This document shows positions 60,456 to 64,000 of a DNA stretch of 64,000 bases, one piece after another. The notes beneath the pieces are model-generated. The model searched no databases and was not told where the DNA came from. It was given only the letters and a program-made list of their open reading frames with translations. This DNA is from Rosenbergiella australiborealis (lineage in GTDB: Bacteria > Pseudomonadota > Gammaproteobacteria > Enterobacterales > Enterobacteriaceae). Numbering within the stretch: position 1 is the stretch's first letter; every line of letters begins with the position of its first letter. The DNA lies in assembly GCF_018494035.1 (NCBI RefSeq), contig NZ_JABBFO010000007.1, positions 62,001 to 126,000 of the forward strand, read 5' to 3'. A program made the translations under genes and the position numbers.

Positions 60456-60472
60456 TTGGCATGAAAATTGCT
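60456..60472 (+). promoter_or_regulatory. Sigma-54 (-24/-12) promoter of the lfgB operon
   Basis: TTGGCATGAAAATTGCT matches the RpoN consensus TTGGCAC-N4/5-TTGCT. The GG (60458-60459) and GC (60470-60471) pairs are exactly 12 bp apart. It lies 38 bp before the lfgB start, a fitting target for LafK. Confidence 0.85.
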
Positions 60473-60509
60473 TAAAACATTTAGGGAACAGTTAACAGAG
60501 GCTTTTTCG

Positions 60510-60860
60510 ATGAGCATCTCTTTCAGTCGTGCATTAGGTAACAGCGTACAGGCCATCGACTTACGGTTACAACGGGCTGAACTATTAAGCAGTAATTTAG
60601 CAAACGTTGATACCCCCAATTACCAAGCCAAAGATATTGACTTCGCGGCTGAAATGCAACGTCAGCAAGGTCAAATGGCTTCTAGCAGCGCGCAGGTACT
60701 TTACCGTGTACCACAACAAATTGGCGCGGATGGTAACACGGTGGAGTTGCACAACGAACAAACTGCTTTTGCTAGTAATAGCCAAAGTTTTCAGATGAGT
60801 TTGTCTTTTCTTTCAATGCAGTTTGCGAGCTTACAAAAAGCAATTGAAGGGAAGGGGTAA
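60510..60860 (+). CDS. lfgB: Lateral flagellar proximal rod protein LfgB (FlgB)
   Basis: 116 aa rod protein. The rod signature LLSSNLANVDTPNYQAKDIDF is near residue 32 and the C-terminal helical part ends FASLQKAIEGKG. Start ATG 60510 (MSISFSRALG) preceded by AGAGG; an earlier in-frame ATG overlaps the sigma-54 promoter and cannot be transcribed from it. Shorter than the E. coli protein. First gene of the rod-hook operon. Confidence 0.92.
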   Translation: MSISFSRALGNSVQAIDLRLQRAELLSSNLANVDTPNYQAKDIDFAAEMQRQQGQMASSSAQVLYRVPQQIGADGNTVELHNEQTAFASNSQSFQMSLSFLSMQFASLQKAIEGKG

Positions 60861-60875
60861 TATCGAGGAACCATC

Positions 60876-61295
60876 ATGGGATTTAATGCGATATATCAAA
60901 TTGCCGGGTCGGCAATGAACGCACAGATGATTCGTTTGAATACGGTTGCCAGTAATTTAGCCAATGCCGACACACCGGCCTCTTCTGCAGACAGTGTCTA
61001 TCAGGCACGTGTCCCTGTATTCAGTGCTGTGTTCAATCAAGCGGTAAGTGATAGTCCTGCTTCGGCGAGTGTTGCGGTTACCGCTATTCGTCAACAGCCC
61101 GGCTCAGTTGCACGTTATGAACCGAACCACCCTTTAGCGGATACGCAAGGCTATGTTTACTATCCGGCTATTAATACTGTCGATCAGATGGCGGATATGA
61201 TGTCTGCCAGCCGCAGCTTTGAAACCAATGTTGATGTATTGGCTAACGTAAAAAGTATGCAACAAAGTCTACTGCGCTTAGGTGAGACCACGTAA
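60876..61295 (+). CDS. lfgC: Lateral flagellar proximal rod protein LfgC (FlgC)
   Basis: 139 aa rod protein. N-terminal NTVASNLANADTPA and the C-terminal DMMSASRSFETNVDVLANVKSM are typical FlgC. A ribosome binding site (GAGGAACC) precedes the ATG. Its stop shares a base with the lfgD start (TAATG). Confidence 0.94.
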   Translation: MGFNAIYQIAGSAMNAQMIRLNTVASNLANADTPASSADSVYQARVPVFSAVFNQAVSDSPASASVAVTAIRQQPGSVARYEPNHPLADTQGYVYYPAINTVDQMADMMSASRSFETNVDVLANVKSMQQSLLRLGETT

Positions 61296-61951
61296 TGAAT
61301 ATCAGTAACAGCTCAACAACGTCAGCGAACACTGCGAGTAGTGCTAGCACCACGACCAGCACCAATAGTCAGATCAGTGACATGTTTTTGCAACTATTGG
61401 TTGCTCAAATAAAAAACCAAGATCCGACGAACCCCACCGATGGTAAAGAGTATGTCAGCCAGCTGGCACAGCTGAGCCAAGTGCAATCGATGGACAGTAT
61501 TTCGAGCTTAATGACCAGCACTTCCCGACAAGTCAGCTCCTTACAAAAACAGAGTATCGGCGCTTTAACCGGTCAAAAAGTAATGGTTTCCACGACTACG
61601 TTATCTACCGATGGCGAGACAGCGGTGAGTGGGCGGACAACATTGGCTCATGCTGCATCACAGGTCACTCTTACTCTCAAAGACAGCGCAGGAAACAGTT
61701 ACCCCGTAGCATTAGGCGCCGCGCCTGCAGGGGATGTCAATTTTACCGTCGATCCGAAAACGCTTGGGCTGCCCGCTGGCAGTTACAGCATGAGTGTCAC
61801 GACCGATAATAACCAAAGTGGGTTATCAACTGAATTGATGGGGACGGTAAAATCGGTACGTTTTCCACTGACGGGCAGTGACCCTATTTTAACTTTACAA
61901 GGGATTGGTGACGCTAATTACAGCACCATTACCCAGTTTACGGCGGCTTAG
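61295..61951 (+). CDS. lfgD: Hook-capping protein LfgD (FlgD)
   Basis: 218 aa hook scaffold. A Ser/Thr-rich N-terminus is followed by MFLQLLVAQIKNQDPTNPTD, the FlgD hallmark, then a region with FlgD Ig-like and TUDOR-like folds. It caps growing hook during assembly. Immediately before lfgE. Confidence 0.94.
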   Translation: MNISNSSTTSANTASSASTTTSTNSQISDMFLQLLVAQIKNQDPTNPTDGKEYVSQLAQLSQVQSMDSISSLMTSTSRQVSSLQKQSIGALTGQKVMVSTTTLSTDGETAVSGRTTLAHAASQVTLTLKDSAGNSYPVALGAAPAGDVNFTVDPKTLGLPAGSYSMSVTTDNNQSGLSTELMGTVKSVRFPLTGSDPILTLQGIGDANYSTITQFTAA

Positions 61952-61979
61952 CCTTCGATAACGATTAAGGAAATCAATA

Positions 61980-62750
61980 ATGAGTTTTACTATCGCCATT
62001 CGTGGGCTTAATGCGGTCAGTGCCCAGTTAAATACTATCTCAAACAATATTGCTAATGCGGATACGGTGGGCTACAAATCTGGCCGGGAAAATTTCTCCG
62101 CGTTGTATGTCAATGGGGCGGGTAATGGTGTTCTTGACCAAGGCACACAACAGAGCCTTGGTACCAATGGTTCGATAGTCAGTGGCGCGAGCAGTTTAGA
62201 TTTAGCCATCAGTGGCAAAGGTTTTTTTGTTTTACAAGATACAAGCGGCGGCCAAAAGTTTAGTCGTGCTGGATATGTTCAAGTTGATAAAGACGGTTTT
62301 TTAGTGAACAACACGGGCTTGAAATATGAAGGCTACCCATCGGGGACGAGCACTGGTGCTGTTGGGCCGATTCAGATCCCACAAACGCAGGATACTGCCA
62401 CGTTAAGCGGTGTGAATCTTGATGAAAAAGGCACTGTGCAAGCAACGTATACTAACGGTGATACCGTTAATGTCGGGCAAGTGGCGCTGGCCAGCTTCGC
62501 TAATATGGACCAGTTGAAACCGGAAGATGGCACCCTATGGCGAGCCACTGAAAGTTCTGGCGCCGCGCAGTTTGGTATCGCGCAAACGGGTATCTTAGGC
62601 AGCCTTCATAATGGCTCGCTCGAATCATCGAATGTCGATCTGACGAGTGAATTGGTAAATTTGATGAGTGCACAACGCAATTATCAAGCTAATACCAAAG
62701 TCATCAGTACCGACAGCAGCATGTTTACTGCGCTGTTCCAAGCTATCTAA
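61980..62750 (+). CDS. lfgE: Lateral flagellar hook protein LfgE (FlgE), unusually short
   Basis: 256 aa, against about 400 in E. coli FlgE. The N-terminal SFTIAIRGLNAVSAQLNTIS and NNIANADTVGYKSG and the SGKGFFVLQDTSGG segment are normal D0/D1 parts. The C-terminal VGQVALASFANMDQLKPEDG, SLESSNVDLTSELVNLM and SAQRNYQANTKVIS are also normal. What is missing is the outward central part (D2 and part of D1); the two conserved halves meet near residues 125-150. The frame is clean, with no sign of frameshift, and AAGGA precedes the ATG. Its stop shares a base with the lfgF start. Confidence 0.88.
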   Translation: MSFTIAIRGLNAVSAQLNTISNNIANADTVGYKSGRENFSALYVNGAGNGVLDQGTQQSLGTNGSIVSGASSLDLAISGKGFFVLQDTSGGQKFSRAGYVQVDKDGFLVNNTGLKYEGYPSGTSTGAVGPIQIPQTQDTATLSGVNLDEKGTVQATYTNGDTVNVGQVALASFANMDQLKPEDGTLWRATESSGAAQFGIAQTGILGSLHNGSLESSNVDLTSELVNLMSAQRNYQANTKVISTDSSMFTALFQAI

Positions 62751-63481
62751 TGGATAGATTACTGTATACCGCGCTCAGTGGGGCGAATGTTGCACAGCAA
62801 CAGCAACAGATCCATGCTAACAATTTGGCTAACGTCAACACCGAAGGGTTTCGTGCAGATCTCGCGTTAGCCCAGCAGCAAGCATTGTCAACGCGCGCGG
62901 ACGAAACACGCGTTCTCAGTACCGAGCAACCTTCGGGGGTGGACTTGTCGGTGGGCGCTATTCAGTCCACTGGGCGTAACCTTGATGTTGCTATTCAAGG
63001 ACAAGGCTATTTAACGCTGGTGACGGGGGCTGGTGAAGCCTATACCCGTGATGGGCAATTAACGATTGATCAGCAAGGGCAGATGTATGCACATGGCTAT
63101 CCAGTTTCTGGCGATAATGGCCCGATTGTGTTGCCCCCTTTTTCCTCAGTCAGTATTGGCGCTGATGGGACGATCTCAATTGTGCCGCAAGAGAGTGGTA
63201 ATACCACCCTGATTGACGTTGACCGTCTTAAATTAGTGAATCCTTCTGCCGCGAGTTTATCGAAAAATTCACAAGGATTACTGGTCAGTAGTAATCGTAA
63301 TAATCCAACGGATGAAACGGTTAGCGTGGTATCCGGGCATCTTGAAGGTTCCAACGTTTCGGCGATTGGCGAAATGCTCGCCAGTATGTCAGTCAATCGA
63401 CAATTTGAAGCACAAATTAAGATGATGAAAACTGCCGATGATTTGGCTTCTGCCGGTAACCAGCTTCTGAGAAATAGTTAA
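62750..63481 (+). CDS. lfgF: Lateral flagellar proximal rod protein LfgF (FlgF)
   Basis: 243 aa rod protein. N-terminal MDRLLYTALSGANVAQQQ and NNLANVNTEGFRADL, the middle VAIQGQGYLTL, and the C-terminal MLASMSVNRQFEAQIKMMKTADDLA match FlgF. Begins at the lfgE stop (TAATGG) and is followed by lfgG after 12 nt. Confidence 0.94.
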   Translation: MDRLLYTALSGANVAQQQQQIHANNLANVNTEGFRADLALAQQQALSTRADETRVLSTEQPSGVDLSVGAIQSTGRNLDVAIQGQGYLTLVTGAGEAYTRDGQLTIDQQGQMYAHGYPVSGDNGPIVLPPFSSVSIGADGTISIVPQESGNTTLIDVDRLKLVNPSAASLSKNSQGLLVSSNRNNPTDETVSVVSGHLEGSNVSAIGEMLASMSVNRQFEAQIKMMKTADDLASAGNQLLRNS

Positions 63482-63493
63482 GCGAGATAAACC

Positions 63494-64000
63494 ATGAATC
63501 CAGCTCTATGGATAAGTAAAACTGGCTTAAGTGCCCAAGATGCGCGTCTAACGTCGATTTCCAACAACTTAGCCAACGTTAACACTACAGCGTTTAAAAA
63601 AGATCGCACATTATTTGCTGATCTGTTTTATCAAAATCAGCGTGCGGCAGGTAGCCCGCTTGATCAGCAAGACACCACACCGACCGGAACACAATACGGT
63701 ACGGGTGTCAAAATAGTCGGTACACAAAAAGAGTTTAGCGTCGGCAATATCCAAAACACCGGGCAGAAACTGGATGTAGCGATTACCGGTGATGGCTTTT
63801 TTCAAGTACAACTCGCCAATGGTGACACCGCCTATACCCGTGCGGGCAATTTTCAGCGCAACCAAGACGGCACCTTGACGACGGCACAAGGTTTACCCCT
63901 GCAGCCGCAAATCCAGATACCGGCTAATACCACCGATATTCAAATCGGCAAGGATGGTACTGTACGCGCCACCGTGGCAGGGCAGACTGATGCAGAAGAT
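63494..64000 (+). CDS. lfgG: Lateral flagellar distal rod protein LfgG (FlgG), cut by window end
   Basis: First 169 codons of a FlgG homologue (about 260 aa expected). MNPALWISKTGLSAQDARLT, SISNNLANVNTTAFKKDRTL, FADLFYQNQRAAGSP, NTGQKLDVAITGDGFFQV and AYTRAGNFQRNQDGTL are all typical. The remaining rod-hook genes (lfgH and on) should lie beyond the window. Confidence 0.93.
   Translation, partial: MNPALWISKTGLSAQDARLTSISNNLANVNTTAFKKDRTLFADLFYQNQRAAGSPLDQQDTTPTGTQYGTGVKIVGTQKEFSVGNIQNTGQKLDVAITGDGFFQVQLANGDTAYTRAGNFQRNQDGTLTTAQGLPLQPQIQIPANTTDIQIGKDGTVRATVAGQTDAED

Overview
The window is a bacterial chromosome segment from a member of the order Enterobacterales. The evidence is long runs of genes in the same order as Escherichia coli: rep-gppA-rhlB-trxA-rho, the complete wec (enterobacterial common antigen) operon, the argX-hisR-leuT-proM tRNA operon, hemCDXY, cyaA-cyaY, lptM-dapF-yigA-xerC-yigB-uvrD-corA, pldA-recQ-rhtC-pldB-yigL and metR. 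Rho, Rep, UvrD and the tRNAs are close to the E. coli versions as I remember them. The genus cannot be fixed from the sequence alone.

Layout. (1) 1-4019: a stretch with no assignable gene, then a YhjK/HmsP-like c-di-GMP phosphodiesterase and a YhjJ-like M16 pseudopeptidase, a pair that in E. coli lies elsewhere. (2) 4016-11306: ppiC, rep, gppA, rhlB, trxA and rho, the last with a long leader and an intrinsic terminator. (3) 11372-22085: ten tightly packed wec genes (wecA-wzzE-wecB-wecC-wecD-wecE-wzxE-wecF-wzyE-wecG), mostly with overlapping or abutting stops and starts, making, flipping and polymerising the ECA repeat. (4) 22169-22698: a tRNA operon (Arg-CCG, His-GTG, Leu-CAG, Pro-TGG) with a clear promoter and terminator. 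(5) 22734-27692, minus strand: a PhzF-family gene and hemC-hemD-hemX-hemY. (6) 27936-38400: cyaA, cyaY, lptM, dapF, yigA, xerC, yigB, uvrD (with a near-perfect LexA box), corA (with a corL-like leader peptide and stable hairpin) and a small DUF1471-like exported protein. (7) 38689-44975: pldA, recQ, rhtC, pldB, yigL, metR. rhtB, yigM and the divergent metE of E. coli are missing, although tandem MetJ-box-like repeats remain upstream of metR. (8) 45288-64000: beyond metR, a Sel1-repeat lipoprotein and then the first two thirds of a Flag-2 (lateral, secondary) flagellar locus: lfhA-lfhB-lfiR-lfiQ-lfiP-lfiN-lfiM (minus), lafK-lfiE-lfiF-lfiG-lfiH-lfiI-lfiJ (plus), lfgN-lfgM-lfgA (minus) and lfgB-lfgC-lfgD-lfgE-lfgF-lfgG (plus, cut by the window end).

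The most interesting part is the flagellar locus. It sits where metE would be expected, and several parts depart from the E. coli primary flagellum: a 256-residue hook protein lacking the usual central domains, a FliM without the N-terminal CheY-P-binding motif or the GGxG motif, a FliG in which three of five torque-helix charged positions are changed, and a LafK sigma-54 activator with no N-terminal regulatory domain. A good sigma-54 (-24/-12) promoter precedes lfgB. No insertion sequences, CRISPR arrays or prophage genes were recognised.
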